44,780 nt of DNA, taken from positions 1-44,780 of IMG/VR virus record IMGVR_UViG_3300037480_000092. One strand, 5' to 3'. This DNA comes from a virus. A model generated the notes under the pieces. That model did no database searches. It had not been told where the DNA came from and saw nothing but the letters and a program-made list of their open reading frames with translations. Made by a program: the position numbers and the translations under genes. Within the stretch, counting starts at the first letter, position 1; the number at the start of each line of letters is the position of its first letter. Below, in pieces: positions 13,638 to 20,976 of the stretch.

Positions 13638-13839
13638 TTCTATAATCACAGCACGTTCTGACCACGGTTTTTCAGAAGGTGATAAAGTTGTCATTATTAA
13701 ACAAGATGGGCGATGGTGGGCAAAACTGATACTCTTTCTTATCACATGGTGTAGTTGGAATTCCCCTGTAAAAAAAACCTGTGAAGAAATAACTAGTGTA
13801 ACAAAAACCACTTTTACGATTGGAGAAAAGAATGACTGA
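13627..13839 (+). CDS. Small unknown protein, possibly membrane-associated
   Basis: The 70-residue product (MENSSIITARSDHGFSEGDK) has a beta-like N-terminal part (GDKVVIIKQDGRWWAKLI) and a hydrophobic centre (LILFLITWCSW). It starts within the previous gene, behind GGAGAATGATCA, and overlaps the deformylase start by 8 bp. Function unknown. Confidence 0.52.
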   Translation: MENSSIITARSDHGFSEGDKVVIIKQDGRWWAKLILFLITWCSWNSPVKKTCEEITSVTKTTFTIGEKND

Positions 13840-14299
13840 ATACAAAATAGTAACAAGAGGGCACGAAGCATTGCACCAGGTAGCCGAGGAAGTGCCTCAC
13901 TGGGAAGATGTTTCTGAATTAATCCACGGCATGTACCAGGTAATGTACGATGGTGGCGGTATCGGGTTAGCAGCTAACCAGGTTGGCGTGCTCAAGCGTA
14001 TCATTGTCATGGACGTGAAAGGATTTAGAATAGTTATAATCAATCCTGTAATCACCAGACAATATGGTGGATCGTTGTATGCAGACGAGGGTTGCCTATC
14101 ATTCCCCGGTGAGATGGCGCGTGTGCTCCGCTGGGGGCGTATTAAGGTCGAAGGGTATAATGAGCAATGGGAACCGGTAAGCTATAACCTGAAGAAACTG
14201 AACGCCCGATGTGTACAGCATGAAGTGGACCACTTGAATGGTAGATCGATTGAACCAACGGTTATCATCAATGATGACGATGAGCCACAACGAGGATGA
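13832..14299 (+). CDS. def: Peptide deformylase
   Basis: The start is ATG 13832 (MTEYKIVTRGHEALHQVAEE), 155 residues, behind TTGGAGAAAAGA; the TTG 12 nt earlier belongs to the ribosome site. All three family motifs are intact: GIGLAANQ (about 43-50), EGCLS with the metal-binding Cys88, and QHEVDHLNG (about 129-137) with His130, Glu131 and His134. The enzyme removes the formyl group from N-formyl-methionine of new proteins using Fe2+/Zn2+. It is slightly shorter than typical bacterial enzymes because the C-terminal extension is missing, as in other phage-encoded deformylases. Why the phage carries it is not shown; sustaining processing of abundant phage proteins after host shutoff is one inference. 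Confidence 0.93.
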   Translation: MTEYKIVTRGHEALHQVAEEVPHWEDVSELIHGMYQVMYDGGGIGLAANQVGVLKRIIVMDVKGFRIVIINPVITRQYGGSLYADEGCLSFPGEMARVLRWGRIKVEGYNEQWEPVSYNLKKLNARCVQHEVDHLNGRSIEPTVIINDDDEPQRG

Positions 14300-14303
14300 G
14301 ACA

Positions 14304-14465
14304 ATGTTTAATCCAAACAAAGGATCATTATTTGATGTTTTCATATTCTGTATAGTCACTGCAGCTTTCATCTTTGCAATTTGTAAAGAATTCAGCCCAC
14401 GAGACGTGAAAGATGACTGCAGGGAAGCTTGGGATAATAACGAAGCTTGCTATGTGAAAAGGTAG
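14304..14465 (+). CDS. Small single-pass membrane protein (53 aa)
   Basis: The start is ATG 14304 (MFNPNKGSLFDVFIFCIVTA) after GAGGATGAGACA; a longer in-frame start would lie deep inside the deformylase gene. One hydrophobic helix (about residues 9-28, DVFIFCIVTAAFIFAIC) is followed by a polar tail with two Cys (DDCREAWDNNEACYVKR), suggesting a small inner-membrane protein with a short soluble domain. Function unknown. Confidence 0.55.
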   Translation: MFNPNKGSLFDVFIFCIVTAAFIFAICKEFSPRDVKDDCREAWDNNEACYVKR

Positions 14466-14467
14466 CC

Positions 14468-14641
14468 ATGTTTTACGGATTGTTATTAAAATTTGAAAAA
14501 ATAAACATGCTGCAGGCTCAGATTGTAGCACTTGATAGATGCCCTTATTGTCGCACCAGAACATTGGCTAAGGTGGATATCAGTAAGAGCCTTAAATGTA
14601 CTCAATGTGAAACCTGCAAGCGTGTTTATATGTTGAAGTAA
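14468..14641 (+). CDS. Small zinc-binding protein (57 aa)
   Basis: The start is ATG 14468 (MFYGLLLKFEKINMLQAQIV), 57 residues; the previous gene's stop TAG is 2 bp before it. Cysteines in DRCPYCRTRTLAK and LKCTQCETCKRVY form a CxxC...CxxCxxC arrangement typical of zinc ribbons. It may bind nucleic acid or a host protein. Function unknown. Confidence 0.55.
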   Translation: MFYGLLLKFEKINMLQAQIVALDRCPYCRTRTLAKVDISKSLKCTQCETCKRVYMLK

Positions 14642-14654
14642 TGAGGTGACGGTG

Positions 14655-14966
14655 ATGATTACTAAAACTCAGTTGTATCTATTTAGTAAAATTCCTGAAC
14701 ATTTTCGACAACGCATCGTAATAAGATCTAATGGTTGTTGGTTATGGCAAGGTGAAATCAATCGCAATGGTTATGGTCGATGCTGGTTTGAAGGTGGCAG
14801 ATATATGATACACAAATGGGTGTGGAAATTAATGGGTAGGCCACTTGAAAATAAGCAAGTATTAGATCATGGGTGCAGCACACGTAATTGCTGCAATCCC
14901 ACTCACATTTCTAATGTAACACAACGTCATAATGTACACCGTGGCAAGGCACGATTATACCGATGA
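14655..14966 (+). CDS. HNH endonuclease
   Basis: The start is ATG 14655 (MITKTQLYLFSKIPEHFRQR), 103 residues, after GAGGTGACGGTG. It has the HNH signature seen in phage free-standing nucleases: GCWLWQGEINRNGYGRCWFE, then the IHKWVW helix, LDHGCSTRNCCNPTHISNVT (catalytic His in LDH, Cys pair, NPTH) and a final R/H-rich tail (RHNVHRGKA). Such enzymes nick or cut DNA and often spread as mobile genes or help packaging. It is followed by a small zinc-finger protein through an ATGA overlap. Catalytic residues appear intact. Confidence 0.85.
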   Translation: MITKTQLYLFSKIPEHFRQRIVIRSNGCWLWQGEINRNGYGRCWFEGGRYMIHKWVWKLMGRPLENKQVLDHGCSTRNCCNPTHISNVTQRHNVHRGKARLYR

Positions 14967-15145
14967 ACAGCGGCTACTGGATAAAGCTACCTATATGTGC
15001 GTGCGGTGAATGCGGATTAACAGTCATACCGCGTGTGAGAAAAGGTAGGCGTGACATGTTTATTCCCAAATATATCAACGGTCACAATAGAAAAGGTGTG
15101 GTCGGTCAATGGGATCATATTAACAAAAGAGGTGACAACCAATGA
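14963..15145 (+). CDS. Small HNH-associated zinc-finger-type protein
   Basis: The 60-residue product (MNSGYWIKLPICACGECGLT) begins by ATGA overlap with the HNH gene. ICACGECGLTVIPR followed by FIPKYINGHNRKG matches a small DNA-binding module often found beside or fused to phage HNH nucleases ('CxCGCG....RFi.GHN.R'). It may target the neighbouring nuclease to DNA, or be a separated domain of one. The end overlaps the next start. Confidence 0.6.
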   Translation: MNSGYWIKLPICACGECGLTVIPRVRKGRRDMFIPKYINGHNRKGVVGQWDHINKRGDNQ

Positions 15146-15531
15146 GAGATCCATGTAGACATGGCCATACAGACGGAGCCTTACACAAACCATGTTGGCA
15201 GTGTAAATATGAAGCGGCACAAAGGAAAATTGAAAAATTAAAACTGGAAAGTGAACCAATGTGTAATGTTTGTGTTGGAACAGGAGATCCTGGCACTGGT
15301 AAGCCTTGTATATGTGGGGGTAGAGGTACCCAGGCAGCAGAATTACAGGGATTTATCGAGCGGGTATATGAATTGGAAGCAGACGCTGAACGATACAGGT
15401 ACATGCGTTTAAATGCAGTATATCAATTCCGCAACGGACCGGGAATTTATTGGTATCTGCCAATGTGGGATAGGAATCTTCCAATAGACGAACGCCTGGA
15501 TAAAGCCATAGACGCGCAACTGGAGAGGTGA
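15142..15531 (+). CDS. Zinc-motif protein with the duplicated GPGIYWYL module
   Basis: The 129-residue product (MRDPCRHGHTDGALHKPCWQ) has an N-terminal Cys/His cluster and a DnaJ-like CxxCxGTG...CxCGGRGT pair (about residues 41-63). A short coiled-coil linker (FIERVYELEADAERY) leads to the C-terminal module RYMRLNA...RNGPGIYWYL...LDKAIDAQL. That module is shared with the gene at 12776. The start has GAGGTGACAACCA upstream. The stop is inside the next AGGTGA. Function unknown. Confidence 0.65.
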   Translation: MRDPCRHGHTDGALHKPCWQCKYEAAQRKIEKLKLESEPMCNVCVGTGDPGTGKPCICGGRGTQAAELQGFIERVYELEADAERYRYMRLNAVYQFRNGPGIYWYLPMWDRNLPIDERLDKAIDAQLER

Positions 15532-15536
15532 CAATA

Positions 15537-15815
15537 ATGAGCTTACGTAAAATACATGAGTACCGGGATTCATTAAGAGAAAATCATATATCTGAAACTG
15601 ATTGGCCTATTTTCTGGTTAACACCACAAGAAGTCAGAACGGTTATAGATCAACTTTTATTTTTTGAACCTAACTATTGCGATGAAAAATCAGTAACGGA
15701 GAAAATTGATGATTGTTTAATCGTCGGTAATATTACTGGAGCTAAAAAACTGTTCGATGACTGCACGATCTATGGTGTCACATGTAAAATGAGATATTCT
15801 AATAAAACAGCTTAG
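15537..15815 (+). CDS. Unknown protein, last gene of the early rightward arm
   Basis: The start is ATG 15537 (MSLRKIHEYRDSLRENHISE), 92 residues, after GAGGTGACAATA. It is an acidic, mostly helical soluble protein (TPQEVRTVIDQLLFF; EKIDDCLIVGNITGAKKLF). It ends 11 bp before the stop of a convergent minus-strand gene. No family recognised. Confidence 0.6.
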   Translation: MSLRKIHEYRDSLRENHISETDWPIFWLTPQEVRTVIDQLLFFEPNYCDEKSVTEKIDDCLIVGNITGAKKLFDDCTIYGVTCKMRYSNKTA

Positions 15816-15826
15816 CCTCTCTCACG

Positions 15827-15970
15827 TCATTTCCTCCTTAACAACCGGCGCCGGTTATTGTGATCAATACGCTTAACCGGTTTATGCAATCGTTTCAGTT
15901 CTTCATCACCAGATGGTGTAATTTCAACACCGTTAAATGTAGCTCGACCAGGTTTAACTTTTTTAATCAT
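15827..15970 (-). CDS. Short basic protein (47 aa), antisense end of early arm
   Basis: On the minus strand, AGGATCAG precedes ATGATG; the second ATG (15970) is best spaced. The frame MIKKVKPGRATFNGVEITPS ends at TGA 15827-15829. The C-terminus is very basic (NNRRRLLRRK). It overlaps the stop of the 31-aa gene upstream, so it belongs to the primase transcript. A 14-bp palindrome lies inside its 3' end. Confidence 0.5.
   Translation of the reverse strand: MIKKVKPGRATFNGVEITPSGDEELKRLHKPVKRIDHNNRRRLLRRK
15843..15856. repeat. 14-bp perfect GC-rich palindrome between convergent genes
   Basis: AACCGGCGCCGGTT lies between the convergent ends of the early arm and the primase transcript, inside the 3' end of the 47-aa gene. 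Without a T-run it is not a classic terminator, but a stem here could slow polymerase or be a protein-binding site. Confidence 0.4.
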
Positions 15971-16058
15971 CATCTGATCCTGATAAAAATACCCCCAATA
16001 AATAAATAAATATAAGATATATCACTACTATAATTGCTATCCATTCCCATATAGTCAC
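15963..16058 (-). CDS. Single-pass membrane micropeptide (31 aa, GTG start)
   Basis: AGGAGGGTGACACA precedes GTG 16058 on the minus strand. The frame VTIWEWIAIIVVIYLIFIYL ends at TAA 15963 after 31 codons. It is one long hydrophobic helix with an acidic end (SGSDDD). It lies 12 bp after the primase stop, so it is cotranscribed with it. Function unknown. Confidence 0.5.
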   Translation of the reverse strand: MTIWEWIAIIVVIYLIFIYLLGVFLSGSDDD

Positions 16059-16070
16059 TGTGTCACCCTC

Positions 16071-18638
16071 CTATTTTTTAACTAGATATAAATCTGCAGC
16101 GCCTCGTGCCTCTTTCATTTGTCGCTCGTATTCACGATATAACATTTTAGAATCCATGTTTTGATATTTTGCTTGGTTGCGTGTTACCCATAATCTGACC
16201 GGGTGCCCGAGGTGATAGCATTTGATTTGTTTATACAACCCTATCTCTTTCATGATCATGCCGACTTTCACCGGTGTAAAATATCTACCTTCGGCGAACA
16301 TCTCAAGCGGTGCAAATGCGCCACCATTTCTGAGCGTGTCTGACATATCACTGGCAGTAATCAGATCACACCTAAATGCACCAATACCCTTTTTAACAAA
16401 TGCCTCGATGGTTTGCTGCATGGGTGATTTTGATGCTTCTTTAATCTCACGTAAGAAGTCAGTCATTGGTGGTGATTCACCAGGATTGAAGTCACTCAGA
16501 TCAACTTCGTGTACTAAATGCCACACTACATTTTCCCATCCCCCGGCGTCCATCCAATCCCATCGATCCTTCCAGTATGTCTTCCATTCAGGTAGCATGT
16601 TATCGTATTCATCTAAAACATTAAGATCAGACCACAGTCCAAAAATCCTACGTGATGCACCGTTTAATCGAATCGGTAGTAAACTATTTGTAGTCATACT
16701 GACACTTAGGATGTTGCGTACTTTGACAGGCTTAACACCTTTCTGATTAACTCTTAAAGTTCGAGGCGGCGCAGCTGCTAATGGTTTTAGTTTGTTGCTT
16801 ACTGCTTGAGCTTCACGTCGATCACCAAGCTCAGCTTCATTGATATGTAGATATTTAGTTGATAATAAATGATCATCGAAATCACGCAATAATTCTTCGC
16901 CACTGATAACTGTATAGTTTTCATTCATAGCTTCAGTTAATGGGTGCAATAGAAAATCCTTACCGATACCTTCCTTACCACCAAGCAATAACATATGATT
17001 AATCTTGCGATCAGGATGTCTCAGGGTCCAGGCCATCCATTGTTCCATATGTTTCATGTGCTCTTCCCAACCCATCAATTTAAAATGGTCCCTCCACCTG
17101 GTGATGTCACCCTGTACACCGATTGATTGACTGTTTTCGGTCCAGGTGTTGGCATAATTTATACCCTTTTCAGTAAAAAATTGAGCTTCTTTTGGTGCGT
17201 AATCCAAACGATCCACTTTCCTGACTCGACCTTCCTGCAATGCTATCTTACGTGCTTCGACATCTTCATGACTAAAACTATTTTGGAACGCTTCAGCACT
17301 ATAAAATATACGCGTTCTCCATTCATAGAATTGATTCTGTTCACGGACAAATACTAAATCATCGTAAAATCCTGCAGTGCTGACTTTTTCACCGTACCAT
17401 TGCTTACGAAAATCTTTAAGGATATCTTTGAAATCACCTTTACCCCAGCCCATATAATGGCACACCTCTTCATGCCAAAACATTTGATCCAGCCTAGATA
17501 AATCATCGGCGTGTTTTAATAGTTGTTCTGCAATCCTACGTGCTTCCTCAGTAGTGGAGCCTACACGTTTAAGATCATCACATAATAATCGTAACCCATC
17601 AGTAACAGTCATAGCTGCTGGTGGAGGTGGTGCAATTGGTGTCATGAAATTAGGTGGAGGTGGTGTAGCAGTTGGTGACATAAAATTAGGAGTATTAACT
17701 TCTGCAAATTGACGTATGATCTGCCAGTTTTTTAATGTATCGTTGAAGCCCACTGATCGGGCATCGATGTATTGAAGTAGATCACGTCCTGTGCGCTCTT
17801 GACATGATCCATGATGACATTTGAAGCCAATGGAACCATCAGCATTGGTAAACACCGCTGTTCCGCTGTCATCTTGCCCTGTGTGTCCGTCAACCCACGG
17901 ACAAGTAATATCGAAACGACCATCTGAACGAACCTCTTTGATATGAATAACATCAGGTATATTAATTAAGGGGTGATCTGATACAGCTGCAGCACCATCA
18001 ATACGTGACTCTCGTCTGACAGCATGTAAGTCAACAGCGAATGGTGCAGCTAACTGTTCAATGGTTACTCTGTTAAATGGCTCCCATGATTTAATATTAC
18101 ATTTAAAAGGCTGACCATTAATTAGCTTTGATGCTTTGTTGTTAGCACCTTCAGGTAATCTAACATACCTGGTTACACCTTTCATACCTGGATCTTTACC
18201 ATCAGGTGCAAGGCCATTAGCAACCAGGCCATCAAGTAAATTATCTACCATGGCACGATCAGCACATGGCTTGTCGAGAATATAACCCCATTGTTCAGAA
18301 CCCTGTGATGTTTCAAGTATCCATGATGGTGTCGGTAACTTTGATACCTCTTCCATCGATAATTTTTCTCTCACATCATCCAATACAATCACCCGCGTAT
18401 ATCTGAACAATGCTTTACGTCGACGCGCCTGACCTTCATCATCACAATAGAAGTTACTGATGGTGAAGTATTGATTGTAACCTGGTGTTAAATTGTACCG
18501 GCTTGCGTAGTCACCCTTCCATGCGATCAGGTGTTTATCTTTTGGTATGTCATTTGGATCATAGGGAAAATCTGTCACATGCACCCATGGAGCGTCGTCG
18601 TCAAAAAGTGCAGTCAAAAACTCGCTATTTGTCACCAT
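16071..18638 (-). CDS. Primase-helicase (RepB-like primase, zinc motif, SF3/DUF5906 ATPase)
   Basis: The protein has 855 residues. The N-terminal part (about 1-190: YTRVIVLDDVREKL, PSWILETSQGSEQWGYIL, GVTRYVRLPEG) matches RepB-type or AEP-like primase domains. A Cys/His motif (CPWVDGHTG...FKCHHGSC, about 240-285) fits a primase zinc finger. A Pro-rich linker with a duplicated NFM[ST]P..PPPP unit (about 318-345) leads to a D5-like region and an SF3-type ATPase with Walker A GGKEGIGK at 553-560, LHINEAELG and SVSMTTNSLLPI. It would prime and unwind phage DNA. It is transcribed alone leftwards, away from the polymerase module, from a divergent promoter at 18709-18737. Confidence 0.82.
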   Translation of the reverse strand: MVTNSEFLTALFDDDAPWVHVTDFPYDPNDIPKDKHLIAWKGDYASRYNLTPGYNQYFTISNFYCDDEGQARRRKALFRYTRVIVLDDVREKLSMEEVSKLPTPSWILETSQGSEQWGYILDKPCADRAMVDNLLDGLVANGLAPDGKDPGMKGVTRYVRLPEGANNKASKLINGQPFKCNIKSWEPFNRVTIEQLAAPFAVDLHAVRRESRIDGAAAVSDHPLINIPDVIHIKEVRSDGRFDITCPWVDGHTGQDDSGTAVFTNADGSIGFKCHHGSCQERTGRDLLQYIDARSVGFNDTLKNWQIIRQFAEVNTPNFMSPTATPPPPNFMTPIAPPPPAAMTVTDGLRLLCDDLKRVGSTTEEARRIAEQLLKHADDLSRLDQMFWHEEVCHYMGWGKGDFKDILKDFRKQWYGEKVSTAGFYDDLVFVREQNQFYEWRTRIFYSAEAFQNSFSHEDVEARKIALQEGRVRKVDRLDYAPKEAQFFTEKGINYANTWTENSQSIGVQGDITRWRDHFKLMGWEEHMKHMEQWMAWTLRHPDRKINHMLLLGGKEGIGKDFLLHPLTEAMNENYTVISGEELLRDFDDHLLSTKYLHINEAELGDRREAQAVSNKLKPLAAAPPRTLRVNQKGVKPVKVRNILSVSMTTNSLLPIRLNGASRRIFGLWSDLNVLDEYDNMLPEWKTYWKDRWDWMDAGGWENVVWHLVHEVDLSDFNPGESPPMTDFLREIKEASKSPMQQTIEAFVKKGIGAFRCDLITASDMSDTLRNGGAFAPLEMFAEGRYFTPVKVGMIMKEIGLYKQIKCYHLGHPVRLWVTRNQAKYQNMDSKMLYREYERQMKEARGAADLYLVKK

Positions 18639-18708
18639 AGATTTCTCTGTTTTGATTATAATACGTGTGAGCTTTAAATATTAGCACACTGTTATCACCT
18701 GTAATTAT

Positions 18709-18737
18709 AAGATATTATATATGTAGCACAATGTCAA
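18709..18737 (-). promoter_or_regulatory. Leftward promoter of the primase-helicase gene
   Basis: On the minus strand, TTGACA at 18737-18732, a 17-bp spacer and TATCTT at 18714-18709. Its -35 box is one arm of the inverted repeat whose other arm is the -35 box of the rightward promoter. The long 5' leader runs to ATG 18638. Confidence 0.5.
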
Positions 18738-18745
18738 ACAAAATG

Positions 18746-18775
18746 TTGACAAATGCCACAATGTTCCGCTAGACT
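18746..18775 (+). promoter_or_regulatory. Rightward promoter of the replication module
   Basis: TTGACA at 18746-18751, an 18-bp spacer and TAGACT at 18770-18775, 36 bp before the RHH gene. TGTCAA (18732-18737), 8 bp and TTGACA (18746-18751) form an inverted repeat, so the two divergent -35 boxes lie back to back. Occupancy by one dimer would affect both directions. Confidence 0.62.
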
Positions 18776-18810
18776 GTCAGCGTAAGAAAAAATTAACGAG
18801 GATTTAAACT

Positions 18811-19047
18811 ATGTCTGATGATGAAAATTTTGAAGATGTTATGGCACTCGACGGTGATTTGAGGGTGAGAGTCAACCGGCAGGAGCTTGACATTTTCATA
18901 GCAAAATCAAAGCGTGCAACCGGGAAACCTTACCCTGTATTTGTCCGTGAAGTCATCACTGCTTTTAATGATGGGCGATTACGCATCATCCCAACTGAAG
19001 ATCAACTTAATTCACAAGGAGAATTATACAATGTCCCTGGAAAATAA
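18811..19047 (+). CDS. Putative ribbon-helix-helix DNA-binding protein
   Basis: This 78-residue protein ([20 protein letters not shown]) starts behind ACGAGGATTTAAACT. It has an acidic N-terminal tail, then a strand (LRVRVN) followed by two helices ([33 protein letters not shown]). This is the Arc/MetJ layout, where the strand pair of a dimer reads the DNA. As the first gene after a divergent promoter carrying an inverted repeat, it may autoregulate and control the primase promoter; that is inferred. It overlaps the next gene by 17 bp. Confidence 0.6.
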   Translation: MSDDENFEDVMALDGDLRVRVNRQELDIFIAKSKRATGKPYPVFVREVITAFNDGRLRIIPTEDQLNSQGELYNVPGK

Positions 19048-19495
19048 CCTAAAACGTATCGCTGATTCGCTTGAACTGATTGCTACATCACTCGATAACT
19101 TATCAGCAGGGGCACTTGCAGCACCCGCTCCGAATGGCACATATGTTAACGAGAACGGTGATAATTGTTCAAAGGTGGATGCAACCAACACACCGGGGGC
19201 AGCACCAGCACCGCCAGCAGGACAGGAAGCCTCAACAGCAGCAACATCAACAGGTGCCCAAACAGCGCCGCCACCGCCAGCACAGGAAGCCTCAGCAGCA
19301 CCTGCAGCATTAGAAGTCACTGCAATATTATCTGCTGAAGAGATGAATAACGCGCTAGTTGCTGAATTCAAGCGCCTGGGTAGCCGTGAGCCAATCGATC
19401 AGGCAATGGCTAACCTTGGCGTTAGCTCAGTTGTGGATCTCCCTGCAGACAAGCAGCAGGAGTTGCTGGCAGCAGTCAGAGCGATCCAGTCATGA
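19031..19495 (+). CDS. Unknown protein with Pro/Ala-rich linker, replication module
   Basis: The start is ATG 19031 ([20 protein letters not shown]), 154 residues, behind AAGGAG. The N-terminal helix is coiled-coil-like. A long Ala/Pro/Thr/Gln-rich linker (about 45-105, with PPAGQEAS / PPPAQEAS repeats) joins it to a C-terminal helical domain ([20 protein letters not shown]...[19 protein letters not shown]). Proteins of this architecture are common just upstream of phage recombination genes. It probably tethers partners; function not established. The end overlaps the nuclease start by 4 bp. Confidence 0.6.
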   Translation: MSLENNLKRIADSLELIATSLDNLSAGALAAPAPNGTYVNENGDNCSKVDATNTPGAAPAPPAGQEASTAATSTGAQTAPPPPAQEASAAPAALEVTAILSAEEMNNALVAEFKRLGSREPIDQAMANLGVSSVVDLPADKQQELLAAVRAIQS

Positions 19496-20964
19496 ATGAG
19501 ATGCACCCGGATGAAGTAGCACGTTGCCCAGATATTGCGGAGAAATTAGAATCATTCTCTAAAAATCCGGGTACTGTTAACAGTGGTGATGCACACGCTA
19601 GACTGGGGCCCTCCAATCAAAGGTGGCCAAAATGTCCGGGATCTGTGCGTGAAGAAGAGCAGTATCCGGACATAGCAGGTGAAGCCGCTATTGATGGCAC
19701 AGGTTCACATCTGCTATTGGAACTTTGTCTTAAAAATAATGTACACGCTGCTCAATATGATCAACAGATCATCGGTGTAAATCATGAAGATAACCCTAAT
19801 GGCTGGTTGGTTGCACCGGATAGAATCAGACGAGTGCAAATGTGCCTTGATTACATCGCTCGACGCGTTAATGAATTAAAACAAAAGTTTCCGGGTAGCA
19901 ATGTCACTGTTGAATCTGAACAGAAATCAAATCCGGGTGGCGCATTTGGGCGTACTGATTGGTGGGGCACAGTTGATGTCACCATTATCGCACGTCATCC
20001 GATGAGTGGTGAAGTGTATTTCATTGAAGTTATCGATTACAAAGATGGTCGAAGCTACGTGTCACAAAGAGATAATACACAGCTGATCAGTTATCTGTTT
20101 GGTAAAATGCGTAAACAGATTTGCAGCGGTCCTGATTTAGTTCGGCCATTTCATCCAGGTGCAGTTGGCGGTTGTCGTATGACTATCGTACAACCAAAGA
20201 CCAACCCAATTGTCAGATACCAGTGTTCTACTAATCCAGAACACGAAACGTCACCGGTAGAAGTAATGAATGCAGCGATTGATCTATCAGATGCAGCACG
20301 TGCAACAGATGATCCCAACGCACCATTGATACCAGGTGCTCATTGCAAATGGTGCAAGGCTAACCCTAAACGTGGCGGTCATTGTACTGCTGAAACTAAT
20401 CAAAGTTTAGAAATGGTGATGAATATGAGTACAAATGAAGATCAATTAAACATGGATTTGAATCACAATGAAGATGGTAGCTTCAGCATGTTTGAATACC
20501 TCGGTAAAGCAATTGCAGATCCAAAATCTCTAACGCCAGATCAACTTGCCGATATAGCTGATGCTGAAGCAGGTATACAGGCCGTGTTCGATAAAGTAAA
20601 AGAAGAGATTCAATCTCGTATTGAACAGGATATGGTTGTACCAGGTTATGCAATGGGGCCGGGTAGAGGATCTAACAAGTGGAATGAAAGCGACAAAATT
20701 ATTGCCAAAAAGCTAAAAGGTCGCAGACTTAAAAAGGATGAAATTTATCCCCCAACTCTGATCAGTCCAGCTCAAGTGATGAAACTTACAACACTTGATG
20801 ATGATCAAAAAGAACGTATCAGAAAAGATATGATCAGCTTCGTAGCTGGTGCATTAACATTGAAGAAAACAGCACGTGTAAAAGAAACCAAGTCTGCTGA
20901 AATGATGTTCGCAGATGTTCCTAAAATCGAATCAGCAGATGATGCTGAAATTTCATTCATGTAA
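19492..20964 (+). CDS. DUF2800 Cas4/RecB-like nuclease
   Basis: The protein has 490 residues. A PD-(D/E)xK core is visible as FGRTDWWGTVDVTII...YFIEVIDYKDGRSYV (Asp in GTVDV, Glu/Asp and Lys in EVIDYKDG). Cysteines near residue 300 (AHCKWCKANPKRGGHC) resemble the Fe-S-coordinating cluster of Cas4/AddB-type exonucleases. SAM 'RWPKCPGSV' at the N-terminus is typical of DUF2800. It probably resects phage DNA for recombination or replication together with the DUF2815 protein encoded next. It ends ADDAEISFM, part of a shared C-terminal tail. The start overlaps the previous gene. Confidence 0.83.
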   Translation: MNEMHPDEVARCPDIAEKLESFSKNPGTVNSGDAHARLGPSNQRWPKCPGSVREEEQYPDIAGEAAIDGTGSHLLLELCLKNNVHAAQYDQQIIGVNHEDNPNGWLVAPDRIRRVQMCLDYIARRVNELKQKFPGSNVTVESEQKSNPGGAFGRTDWWGTVDVTIIARHPMSGEVYFIEVIDYKDGRSYVSQRDNTQLISYLFGKMRKQICSGPDLVRPFHPGAVGGCRMTIVQPKTNPIVRYQCSTNPEHETSPVEVMNAAIDLSDAARATDDPNAPLIPGAHCKWCKANPKRGGHCTAETNQSLEMVMNMSTNEDQLNMDLNHNEDGSFSMFEYLGKAIADPKSLTPDQLADIADAEAGIQAVFDKVKEEIQSRIEQDMVVPGYAMGPGRGSNKWNESDKIIAKKLKGRRLKKDEIYPPTLISPAQVMKLTTLDDDQKERIRKDMISFVAGALTLKKTARVKETKSAEMMFADVPKIESADDAEISFM

Positions 20965-20976
20965 GAGGTGACCATC

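Noticed and set aside
15815-15832. Possible 8-codon minus-strand ORF starting GTG after AAGGAGG
   Set aside because: Strong ribosome-like sequence but the frame is only eight codons and overlaps a convergent gene end; no other support.
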